A stretch of 64,000 nucleotides of DNA from contig NZ_JAOEGB010000015.1 of assembly GCF_025420585.1 (NCBI RefSeq), positions 1-64,000 on the forward strand. The letters run 5' to 3'. This document shows, in pieces, positions 33,667 through 40,875 of this stretch. The number at the start of each line of letters is the position of its first letter. The stretch's first letter is position 1. The stretch is from Planotetraspora sp. A-T 1434. GTDB lineage: Bacteria > Actinomycetota > Actinomycetes > Streptosporangiales > Streptosporangiaceae. A program made the translations under genes and the position numbers. The notes beneath the pieces are model-generated. The model was not told the origin of the DNA, made no database searches, and saw nothing but the letters and a program-made list of their open reading frames with translations.

Positions 33667-33948
33667 TCAGGTTGTGACGGGTTCTCTCCAGGCATAATGC
33701 GGACCCTGCACTCCACCATTGGCGGTGTGGTCGGTCTGCTCATCGCCCATCGGCCGGTCCGTCAGGATCGGTCGGTAGGCGGGGATGCCGTAGCTGGCCA
33801 CGTCGGCGAGGATGCCGAAGACAGCCGCGCCAGGCTCACTGACGATCAGCGCCTGGGCGCGGGCGGCCTTCGCACGCCGCAGTTTCGACTGCGTGACGAC
33901 GGAGGCGGCGGCTGGGCATGCGGAAGCGAGCCACGGGGTGGCAAACAT
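33667..33948 (-). CDS. Upstream ORF in the whiB7 leader
   Basis: This open frame encodes up to 93 residues and lies wholly inside the predicted whiB7 transcript. Its TGA is 16 bases before the attenuator hairpin, the right geometry for coupling translation to termination. ATG 33948 has GGAG nine bases upstream. Third positions are mostly G or C, so it may be translated in full; alternatively only a shorter frame ending PHYAWREPVTT is used as the sensing peptide. It matches no family I know. Confidence 0.5.
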   Translation of the reverse strand: MFATPWLASACPAAASVVTQSKLRRAKAARAQALIVSEPGAAVFGILADVASYGIPAYRPILTDRPMGDEQTDHTANGGVQGPHYAWREPVTT

Positions 33949-34024
33949 GATCGTGCTCTCCACAGGACTCACCTCCACTCGGAATGCGATGGCCGGACAG
34001 GACCATCCGGCTGACTTGATGAAG

Positions 34025-34061
34025 ACCCTAAACTGATCCGCAGAACCGGGCAACCTATTTT
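34025..34061 (-). promoter_or_regulatory. Predicted WhiB7-autoregulated whiB7 promoter
   Basis: On the minus strand an AT block AAAAT (34057-34061) is followed after exactly three bases by -35 TTGCCC (34048-34053). After 17 bases comes -10 TAGGGT (34025-34030). An AT block three bases upstream of -35 is the known WhiB7 site. Transcription would begin near 34018, giving a leader of about 470 bases. Confidence 0.7.
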
Positions 34062-34074
34062 CTACCTGCGATTT

Positions 34075-34959
34075 TCACGGCTTCGTGACATCTTCGCTGA
34101 CGCGGATCATGCACTCCTGCACCACCGAGACGACGAGCTCGCCGGAGGGCGTGAACATCTCACCGCGGGCGAGACCGCGGGCGCCTCCCGACCACGGCGA
34201 CTCCTGGGCATAGAGGAGCCACTCGTCCGCGCGAAAGGGACGGTGGAACCACATGGCGTGGTCCAGGGACGCGCCGGTCACGTTGGACGAGCCCCACGCC
34301 AGCCCGTGCGCGAGCAGCACGGTGTCCACAAGCGTGAAGTCCGAGGCGTAGGCCGCCAGCACGACGTGCAGCAACGGGTCGTCGGGCAGGTCCGCGTCGT
34401 ACCGGAACCAGACGCTGTTCTCGGAGCTGATGAGGCTAGGGTCCTTCTGGGCCTCCCAGGGGAGCGCGTTCACGTATCGGGAGTCGACCGGGCGCGGCTT
34501 GGACAGCCAGTCGCGCCACATGGGGTCGTCGCCGACGACGCTGAACATGCGCTCGTGGAAGGTGGGCAGCGCCTCCGGAGCCGGGACCGACGGCATCGTC
34601 ACGGCCTGGTGGGAGACGCCCTCCTCCGTGATGTGGAACGACGCCGACATCGTGAAGATGGCCCTGCCGTGCTGGATGGCCACCACGCGCCGGGTCGTGA
34701 ACGAGCGCCCGTCCCGGACCCGCTCGACATTGAAGACGATCGGGATCGCCGGGTCGCCCGGCCTGATGAAGTAGGCGTGCAGGGAGTGGACCATGCGGTC
34801 GGACGGCACCGTGCGGCCCGCGGCCACGAGGGCCTGCGCCGCGACCTGGCCGCCGAACACCCGCTGGAAGCGCTCCTCGGGGCTGCGTCCCCGGAAGATG
34901 TCGAGCTCGATCTGCTCCAGGTCGAGCAGATCCAGCAGCTCCTTGAGAGCCGAGTTCAC
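34075..34959 (-). CDS. tesB: Acyl-CoA thioesterase II
   Basis: This 294-residue double hot-dog thioesterase hydrolyses acyl-CoA to free acid and CoA. GTG 34959 gives an N terminus that aligns with E. coli TesB (LKELLDLLDLEQIE, then RVFGGQVAAQAL) and has GGAGG five bases before it; ATG 34971 has no such site. The C-terminal half has the active-site region NVTGASLDHAMWFHRPF near residue 225 and VVQECMIR near the end. A 14-bp palindrome lies 25 bases upstream of the start. Confidence 0.92.
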   Translation of the reverse strand: MNSALKELLDLLDLEQIELDIFRGRSPEERFQRVFGGQVAAQALVAAGRTVPSDRMVHSLHAYFIRPGDPAIPIVFNVERVRDGRSFTTRRVVAIQHGRAIFTMSASFHITEEGVSHQAVTMPSVPAPEALPTFHERMFSVVGDDPMWRDWLSKPRPVDSRYVNALPWEAQKDPSLISSENSVWFRYDADLPDDPLLHVVLAAYASDFTLVDTVLLAHGLAWGSSNVTGASLDHAMWFHRPFRADEWLLYAQESPWSGGARGLARGEMFTPSGELVVSVVQECMIRVSEDVTKP

Positions 34960-34983
34960 GGGGGCCTCCATCGAGCGGGGGTA

Positions 34984-34997
34984 TTACTGGCCAGTAA
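34984..34997. promoter_or_regulatory. Perfect 14-bp palindrome upstream of tesB
   Basis: TTACTGGCCAGTAA is a perfect palindrome beginning 25 bases upstream of the tesB start. It includes the TAA stop of uvrD2. The form suits a TetR-type repressor of fatty-acid genes, but no such gene is in the window. Confidence 0.5.
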
Positions 34998-37032
34998 CAC
35001 TAGTCGCGGCGCGGCACAGGTCGAGCACCGCTTCGCCGTACCGGTCAAGTTTGACGCGTCCGATTCCGGCGATGGCGAGAAGGCCCTCCTCGGAGGTCGG
35101 CACGCGCTCCGCGATGGCCTGGAGGGTCACATCGGTGAAGACGACGTACGCGGGGACCTTCGCCTCCTTGGCGACGGCCGTACGCCAAGACTTGAGCTTC
35201 TCCAGCAGTTCCTCGTCGTAGTCGGCGGGACAGGTCGAGCAGCGGCCCAGCTTCTGCTCGGCGGCGACGGCCAGCGTCCTGCCGCAGATCCGGCAGTGCA
35301 GCGGCGCCGCGAGCTTCTTGCCGCCTCCGGCGGACCGTTCCGTACGGCTCACGCTCGCGGTGCGCGGCGAGAGCCCATCCAGGAACCGTGACGGGCGCCG
35401 GGACCGGCGGCCCCCAGGAGAGCGGGCCAGCGCCCACGACAGGTGGAGGTGCTCACGGGCCCGGGTGATGCCGACGTAGAGCAGCCGGCGCTCCTCCTCG
35501 ACCTGGTCGGGGGTCTCGGCGTAGATGATCGGAAGCATGCCCTCGGTGAGGCCGATGAGAAAGACGGCGTCCCACTCCAGGCCCTTGGCCGCGTGCAGCG
35601 AGGCGAGCGTCACGCCCTCGACGGGCGGCGCGTGCTGCTCCATCGCCCGTCGCTCCAGCTCGGTGACGAATCCCGCCAGGTTGGCGCCTTCTGCCGCCAT
35701 GTCCTCGGCGAGATCGGCGAGCGCCTTGAGCGACTCCCACTTCTCCCTGGCCTTGCCACCGCCCGGCGGCTCGGGGGTGAGCCCGATGCCGGACAGGATC
35801 GCGTGGACGCCGGGGGCGAGCGGCTCCTCGTCGTTGGCCGAGCGGGCGGCCCCCCGCAGCAGGACGACGGCCTGCCTGACCTCGGGCCGCTCGAAGAACC
35901 GCTCCGCGCCGCGCAGCAGATAGGGCACGCCGGCCTCGGTGAAGGCCTGCTCGTAGGCCTCCGACTGGGCGTTGATCCGGAAGAGCACGGCGATCTCCCG
36001 GGTGGGCACGCCGTCGGCCATGAGCTTCTTGACCGTCAGCGCGACACCCATCGCCTCGGCCGGCTCGTCGTCGTACTCGGTGAAGGCGGGCTCGGGGCCG
36101 TCGGGCCGCTGCGCGACCAGCTCCAGCCGGTGGACCGACCGGGCGATCACCCGGTTCGCCAGCGACACGACCTGCGGGGTCGAACGGTAGTCACGGACCA
36201 GTTTGATCACGTTGGCCGAGGGGTGCTCGACGGCGAAGTTGGTCAGGTAGTGCGGGGTCGCTCCGGTGAAGGAGTAGATCGTCTGGTTCGGATCGCCCAC
36301 CACGCAAAGATCGTCGCGACCGCCGAGCCAGGTGTCGAGCAGCAGCTTCTGCAGGGGATTGACGTCCTGGAACTCGTCGACCACGAAATAGCGGTACTGC
36401 TGGCGGATCTGGCCGCCCACCTCGCGGTGCTCCGTCATGACAGCCGCCGTCAGCTCCAGGATCGTCTCGAAGTCGATCAGGTTGCGCTGGCGGCGGAGGC
36501 TCTCGTAGGCGTCGTAGAGCCGCCCGACCTCCTCCGGCGCGATCGGCGGGGTGCGCCGGGCCTTCGCCGCCGCGGCCGGGTAGTCCTCCGGGCCGATCTG
36601 GGTGACCTTGGCCCATTCGATCTCGCTGGCGACGTCCCTCAGCTCGCCGCGGTCGGGGTTCCTCCGGAGGTGCCGGCAGGCCTCGATCAGCAACGGCAGC
36701 TTCGACTCCACCACCTGCGGCGGGTCGCCGCCGATCACACGCGGCCAGAAGTAGGTGAGCTGGCGCAGCGCGGCGGCGTGGAACGTGCGCGCCTGGACGC
36801 CGGGCGCCCCGAGGCGGCGCAGCCGCTGCTTCAGCTCGGCCGCCGCGCGGGTGGTGAACGTCACCGCGAGCACGCCCTGCGGCTCCACGACCCCGCTCTG
36901 CACCGCGTAGGCGATCCGGTGTGTGATGGCCCGCGTCTTTCCCGTGCCGGCCCCGGCGAGAACGCACACGGGACCGCGCACCGCCTGGGCGACCTCGCGC
37001 TGCTCGGGGTCCAGACCCTCCAGGACGTCCAA
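34984..37032 (-). CDS. uvrD2: ATP-dependent DNA helicase UvrD2 with HRDC domain
   Basis: This 682-residue SF1A helicase has Walker A AGAGTGKTR near residue 27, motif II VVDEFQDVNP near 230 and GDPNQTIYSFTGA near 258. A four-cysteine motif (CRIC, then CSTC) lies near 580, and a C-terminal HRDC domain at about 605-675. That layout is diagnostic of UvrD2, essential in mycobacteria. TTG 37032 has GGGAG six bases upstream; the longer frame to 37338 enters the divergent hydrolase promoter and gives a Pro/Arg-rich non-conserved extension. Confidence 0.92.
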   Translation of the reverse strand: MDVLEGLDPEQREVAQAVRGPVCVLAGAGTGKTRAITHRIAYAVQSGVVEPQGVLAVTFTTRAAAELKQRLRRLGAPGVQARTFHAAALRQLTYFWPRVIGGDPPQVVESKLPLLIEACRHLRRNPDRGELRDVASEIEWAKVTQIGPEDYPAAAAKARRTPPIAPEEVGRLYDAYESLRRQRNLIDFETILELTAAVMTEHREVGGQIRQQYRYFVVDEFQDVNPLQKLLLDTWLGGRDDLCVVGDPNQTIYSFTGATPHYLTNFAVEHPSANVIKLVRDYRSTPQVVSLANRVIARSVHRLELVAQRPDGPEPAFTEYDDEPAEAMGVALTVKKLMADGVPTREIAVLFRINAQSEAYEQAFTEAGVPYLLRGAERFFERPEVRQAVVLLRGAARSANDEEPLAPGVHAILSGIGLTPEPPGGGKAREKWESLKALADLAEDMAAEGANLAGFVTELERRAMEQHAPPVEGVTLASLHAAKGLEWDAVFLIGLTEGMLPIIYAETPDQVEEERRLLYVGITRAREHLHLSWALARSPGGRRSRRPSRFLDGLSPRTASVSRTERSAGGGKKLAAPLHCRICGRTLAVAAEQKLGRCSTCPADYDEELLEKLKSWRTAVAKEAKVPAYVVFTDVTLQAIAERVPTSEEGLLAIAGIGRVKLDRYGEAVLDLCRAATSVTGQ

Positions 37033-37128
37033 GTAGGGCTCCCAACATGCGATGCGGACGGATGTGCTGGCATCATCCTTCCAGCAGCGGACCGGGCGTG
37101 TCCCCGGACCGGGTCGGCAAGACGGCGA

Positions 37129-37181
37129 CACCAAGGCATACCAAAGGCGTACCAAAGGCGTACCAAAGGGGTACCAAGGCG
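37129..37181. repeat. Five 11-bp iteron-like direct repeats
   Basis: The unit TACCAAAGGCG repeats at 37139, 37150 and 37161, with shortened versions at 37129 and 37172. The array lies between the divergent uvrD2 and hydrolase genes. An 11-bp period is close to one turn of DNA, so the units face the same side. Confidence 0.7.
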
Positions 37182-37223
37182 TTACGGCGGCACTACGACG
37201 GCCGCAGCGGGGAGGACACAGCC

Positions 37224-38228
37224 GTGAGGACAAGGGTGGGAACAGCGGTAGGTGCCGGAGCGCTCGCCCTCGCCGCCGTTCTGCTCGCACCGGCCCATGC
37301 GGGGGCCTCGGCGGTGGCGAACGCCACAGTGGAGACAAAGGCGGGAGCCAGGGCCGGAACCAGGGCGGAGCCGACGCCCACCGTCACTCCGACGCCCAGC
37401 ACCAGCCCCAGCGCCGGCCCCACTCCCACCCCGACGCCCACGACCTCGGCGCCGTCCGACATAAAGATCCGGACCTTCTCGTACGGCCCGCACGTCCGGC
37501 AGCGGATGGACGTCTGGTGGCACACCACCGGCGCGCGGCGCCCCGCCGTCTTCGTCATCCACGGCGGCTGGTGGTCGGGCGGCGACAAGAAGTACATGAC
37601 CGAGGTGAGCCGCAGCTACGCCCAGCTCGGCTACACGGTCGTCAACCTCGACTACCGGCTCTCGGGGGACGCGGCGTGGCCGGCGCAGCGGACCGACGCG
37701 ATCGACGGGATCGCGACCGTGCGAAGGCACGCCGCCCTGTTCAACACCGACCCGGACCGCTACGTGGTCGTCGGCTTCTCCGCGGGCGGCCACATCGCCG
37801 CCGCGATCGGCACGTACGGCGACGGCCTTCCCGGGCTCCGCGGGGTCGTCGGCGTGTCCCCCGTCATCTCGCCGCTCACTGCGTACACCGACGGGGACGA
37901 GGGCGGCGACGCCGAGCAGCGCAAGCTCCGCCGGGCGGCCATCGTCCTCGCCGGTGGCTGTCAGCCGGCCGAGTGCCCGAAGACCTGGTCGAGCATGGAG
38001 GTCCCGTTCCACGCCACGGCCGGGGACGCCCCGGTGCTGACCGTGCACTCCACGGACGAGTTCGTCCCGCCGTACCAGAGCGAGATGCTCAGGCAGGCGC
38101 TGGGCGCGGTGGGCGTGCCGATGACCATCAAGACCATGCCGGGCACCGAGCACAGCGCGCCGCTCTACCGGGAGCCCGGAGTCGCGGAGACCGTCCAGGC
38201 GTGGATCGCCGCGAGGCTCGCTCGCTAG
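37224..38228 (+). CDS. Secreted alpha/beta-hydrolase
   Basis: This 334-residue protein has a signal peptide (hydrophobic residues about 8-25, then AHAGASA) and a Pro/Thr/Ser linker (about 50-80), followed by an esterase-type alpha/beta-hydrolase domain. The oxyanion region HGGWW lies near 113, the nucleophile in VVGFSAGGH near 180, the acid in STDEFVPP near 275 and the base in GTEHSAP near 307. It resembles feruloyl- and acetyl-esterases of the BD-FAE type. GTG 37224 has GGAGG eight bases upstream. The substrate is unknown. Confidence 0.85.
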   Translation: MRTRVGTAVGAGALALAAVLLAPAHAGASAVANATVETKAGARAGTRAEPTPTVTPTPSTSPSAGPTPTPTPTTSAPSDIKIRTFSYGPHVRQRMDVWWHTTGARRPAVFVIHGGWWSGGDKKYMTEVSRSYAQLGYTVVNLDYRLSGDAAWPAQRTDAIDGIATVRRHAALFNTDPDRYVVVGFSAGGHIAAAIGTYGDGLPGLRGVVGVSPVISPLTAYTDGDEGGDAEQRKLRRAAIVLAGGCQPAECPKTWSSMEVPFHATAGDAPVLTVHSTDEFVPPYQSEMLRQALGAVGVPMTIKTMPGTEHSAPLYREPGVAETVQAWIAARLAR

Positions 38229-38266
38229 AAGCCCTTCAGGAAGGCACTGAAAGCCCGGTTTGTGCG

Positions 38267-38292
38267 GGAACACGGGGATCACGGGCCGTGTT
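38267..38292 (+). promoter_or_regulatory. SigR/SigH-type promoter upstream of mycoredoxin
   Basis: GGAAC at 38267-38271 is separated by 18 bases from GTT at 38290-38292. This matches the GGAAT/C-N18-19-GTT pattern of thiol-oxidative-stress ECF sigma factors. It ends 40 bases before the mycoredoxin start. Confidence 0.65.
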
Positions 38293-38332
38293 GCCAATGA
38301 CTGCTCGCGTTCGCGCACCGAAAGGGACGATC

Positions 38333-38572
38333 ATGGCGCTCACGGTCTACACCACGAGTTGGTGCGGCCCCTGTAAGCGGCTCAAGAGCCAGCTGACCCG
38401 CGAGGGCATCGCCTACAGCGAGGTCGACATCGAGCGGCACCCGGACGCCGCCGAGTTCGTCATGAGTGTCAACAACGGAAACCAGGTCGTCCCGACGGTG
38501 GTCGCCGACTGCCACACGATGACCAACCCGTCCGTCTTGGAAGTGAAGCGCCATCTCCAGGGCGCCTGCTGA
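38333..38572 (+). CDS. Mycoredoxin-like glutaredoxin
   Basis: This 79-residue protein has a thioredoxin fold with active site WCGPC near residue 10 and the cis-proline QVVPTVV near 54. Its length and the downstream NudC gene match mycobacterial Rv3198A, mycoredoxin-1, which reduces mycothiol mixed disulfides. The active site is CGPC rather than CGYC. ATG 38333 follows an AAAGGGA site. Control by a SigR-type promoter fits its redox role. Confidence 0.88.
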   Translation: MALTVYTTSWCGPCKRLKSQLTREGIAYSEVDIERHPDAAEFVMSVNNGNQVVPTVVADCHTMTNPSVLEVKRHLQGAC

Positions 38573-38587
38573 GCGGTCGTCCCCGGA

Positions 38588-39490
38588 TCACCACTCGCCC
38601 GGGATGGCCCCGCCGTACCAGGTCTCGATGAGCCTCCGCGCGATCGAGACCTGGCCCGGCAGGGCCAGCTCCCCCGACTCGACCTGGGCGGCCAGCTCCT
38701 CCCTGGACAGCCAGCGCGCCTCGGCGATCTCCTCGCGGTCGGGGCGGAGCTCCGTCGTGGTGGCGCGGGCGACGAATCCGAGCATCAGGCTGCGCGGGAA
38801 GGGCCACGGCTGGCTCCCCATGTAGCGGGGAGCGGTGACGGTGACGCCGACCTCCTCCAGGACCTCGCGCATCACCGCGTGCTCCAGCGACTCCCCCGGC
38901 TCGACGAAGCCCGCCAGGACCGACATCCGGCCTTCCGGCCATTCCGGGCCACGGGCGAGCAGGACGCGGTCGTCGTCGTCGAGGACCAGCATGATCACCG
39001 CCGGATCGACCCGGGGGAAGTGCTGGCTGCCGTCCTTCGGGCAGATCCGCATGTGGCCCGACGCGGTGATGTCCGTACGACTCCCGCAGCGCGGGCAGAA
39101 CTCGTGGGTCTCGTGCCATGCCTCAAGGGCCACGGCGTAGACGAGCAGCCCCGCGTCGCGGTCGTCGAGCTGCGCCCCGGCCTGCCTCAGCCCCGCCGCC
39201 TCGCCGGGCGGGAGCGGGGCCTTGACCGCGAAGTACGGCACGCCGTCCGCGTCGACCCCGAGCAGGTAACGGGGGCCCTCGGGAGCCTCCAGCGGGGACA
39301 CGAGCACGAGGGCCGCGTCCTCGCTGAACCGGCGGATCAGGGTCTGGCCCTCGTTCACGATCAGGACCCGGGTCTTCTCGTCGGCCCAGGCCCGCTCCAG
39401 CCACTCCTCGTCGCCCCGCAGCGCCGCCGAACGGTCGATGGCGCTCCGCGCCAGGAGCAGGGGACCGAGCAGACCTTCCGAGATTTCCAC
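38588..39490 (-). CDS. nudC: NAD+ diphosphatase NudC
   Basis: This 300-residue NUDIX enzyme cleaves NAD(H), and in some bacteria removes NAD caps from RNA. It has a zinc-ribbon region CPRCGSRTD near residue 131 whose last ligand pair is CPKDGSQH instead of CxxC. The NUDIX box GFVEPGESLEHAVMREVLEE is near 185, and the NudC signature SQPWPFPRS near 223. GTG 39490 has AAGGA eight bases upstream; the longer frame only adds residues coded by short DNA repeats. Confidence 0.92.
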   Translation of the reverse strand: MEISEGLLGPLLLARSAIDRSAALRGDEEWLERAWADEKTRVLIVNEGQTLIRRFSEDAALVLVSPLEAPEGPRYLLGVDADGVPYFAVKAPLPPGEAAGLRQAGAQLDDRDAGLLVYAVALEAWHETHEFCPRCGSRTDITASGHMRICPKDGSQHFPRVDPAVIMLVLDDDDRVLLARGPEWPEGRMSVLAGFVEPGESLEHAVMREVLEEVGVTVTAPRYMGSQPWPFPRSLMLGFVARATTTELRPDREEIAEARWLSREELAAQVESGELALPGQVSIARRLIETWYGGAIPGEW

Positions 39491-39506
39491 GGCGTCATCC
39501 TTCCAC

Positions 39507-39608
39507 GAGTTCTTTCCGGGAGTTCTTCCGGGAAGTTCTTCGGGGAGCTCCTCCGGGGAGCTCCTCCGGGGGTTCATGCGGGTGGGGTTCATGCGGGGGT
39601 TCATGCGG
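39507..39608. repeat. Degenerate 12-13-bp tandem repeats upstream of nudC
   Basis: About eight units run in tandem. They begin as GAGTTCTTCCGG, pass through GGAGCTCCTCCGG (two copies) and end as GGGTTCATGCGG (three copies). They fill the gap between nudC and the siderophore operon. No coding function is supported. Confidence 0.65.
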
Positions 39609-39675
39609 CAACACGTGGCCGCCCGTGGGGATTCCGGCGCGCGGACCGATCTCCATGAGGCTAGGATGTGCCGAG

Positions 39676-39693
39676 TTAGGTAAGCCTTACCTA
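39676..39693 (+). promoter_or_regulatory. Iron box (IdeR/DmdR-type operator)
   Basis: TTAGGTAAGCCTTACCTA contains a perfect 17-bp odd palindrome (TAGGTAAG, C, CTTACCTA) and matches the actinobacterial iron box. It ends 12 bases before the ATP-grasp start, so iron-loaded regulator would block the siderophore operon. Confidence 0.9.
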
Positions 39694-39705
39694 TGGAGGC
39701 TCCGC

Positions 39706-40875
39706 GTGCGGCTCTACCTCACAGCGCTCAACCCCACGGACTCCGTCCTCGGCGGCTTCCTTCCCGCCGCCGCGTCACTGGGCTGGGATGTCACCGTCCT
39801 CACCGACCAGCCGGACGGCTACCCGGGCCAGGAGGTCATCGAGACCAACGTGCGTGACACGCGAGCGGTGATCGACGCCATCGCCGGGCACCACTGGCCG
39901 GACGTCGTCTTCTCCAACTCCGACCACCTCCAGGCCGAGACCGCCCTGGCGGCCGGATATTTCGGGCTGCCGGCCAAGGACTGGCGGGCCTGCGTGACCG
40001 CCAAGAACAAGGCCCTCATGCGCCGTCGCCTGGCTCCCGTGGAGTCCGTCCGGTCCGTACGGCTCCCGCCCGGGACCGGCCTTCCGCCGGCCCTGCCGTA
40101 CCCGGTCGTGGTGAAACCGGCGGCGGGGGTGGCGAGCGAGGACGTCATGCTCGCGGCGGACGCCGGAGAGCTGACCGTGGCCGTCGCCGGGATCAGATCG
40201 CGCCGGCCCGACGACGTGCTGGTCGTGGAGGAGTTCCTCGACGGGCCGCTCTACACGCTGGAGACGCTGGGCGACGGCCGGACGACCCGCGTGCTCGGCG
40301 GATTCCGCACGACGCTGGGCCCGCTCCCGCACTTCGTCGAGGAACGCCTGGACTGGCACCCCGAACCGCCCGAGGAGCACCTGCGCCACGTGACCGCCGC
40401 CCTCGACGCGGTAGGAGTGGGCTTCGGGGTCTGCCACACCGAGTACGTCGTCACCCGGGACGGACCCCGGATCATCGAGACGAACTACCGGCTGATCGGC
40501 GACAACTGCGACTTCCTACTGGCCGATCTGATCGGTGCGCCGCTGTTCGCGTGGATCCTCCGGGTGCACGCGGGAGAGCCCCTCGACGCGCTCGGCACCG
40601 GCACCCCGGCGAGCGATGGGCGGTTTGGGGCGGCGGTGAGCCTCGTCGCCGGGGCTTCGGGCGTGATCACGGCCGCTCCGGCGGACATGTCGGCGGTCGC
40701 GGCCGACGGCGTCCGCCTCTGGCATCGGCCGCTGCGCGCCGTCGGCGACCGGATCGAGCTGACCCACACGAACCGCGACTATCTCGGCGTCGTCCGCGCG
40801 ACCGGGCCGGACCGCCTGAGCGTGGACGCCGCCATCGAGTCCTTCCGCAAGCTCCATCCCTGGGTGATCGCGTGA
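39706..40875 (+). CDS. ATP-grasp amide ligase of siderophore pathway (PvsA-like)
   Basis: This 389-residue protein has an ATP-grasp fold: YPVVVKPAAGVASEDV near residue 131 (ATP lysine and glycine loop), VVEEFLDG near 178 and the metal-binding end of the domain, IIETNYRLIGDN, near 260. It is the first gene after an iron box and overlaps the following NIS synthetase by GTGA. The combination ATP-grasp, two NIS synthetases and decarboxylase is that of vibrioferrin genes, where PvsA is the ATP-grasp enzyme. GTG 39706 has GGAGG six bases upstream. Confidence 0.85.
   Translation: MRLYLTALNPTDSVLGGFLPAAASLGWDVTVLTDQPDGYPGQEVIETNVRDTRAVIDAIAGHHWPDVVFSNSDHLQAETALAAGYFGLPAKDWRACVTAKNKALMRRRLAPVESVRSVRLPPGTGLPPALPYPVVVKPAAGVASEDVMLAADAGELTVAVAGIRSRRPDDVLVVEEFLDGPLYTLETLGDGRTTRVLGGFRTTLGPLPHFVEERLDWHPEPPEEHLRHVTAALDAVGVGFGVCHTEYVVTRDGPRIIETNYRLIGDNCDFLLADLIGAPLFAWILRVHAGEPLDALGTGTPASDGRFGAAVSLVAGASGVITAAPADMSAVAADGVRLWHRPLRAVGDRIELTHTNRDYLGVVRATGPDRLSVDAAIESFRKLHPWVIA

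Noticed and set aside
33549-33743. N-terminal extension of WhiB7 in the same frame
   Set aside because: It would translate through the attenuator hairpin, and the normal start has a good ribosome binding site and family-typical length.
33241-34014. Plus-strand ORF of 257 codons opposite whiB7
   Set aside because: It is the antisense of whiB7 and its leader with no recognisable domain.
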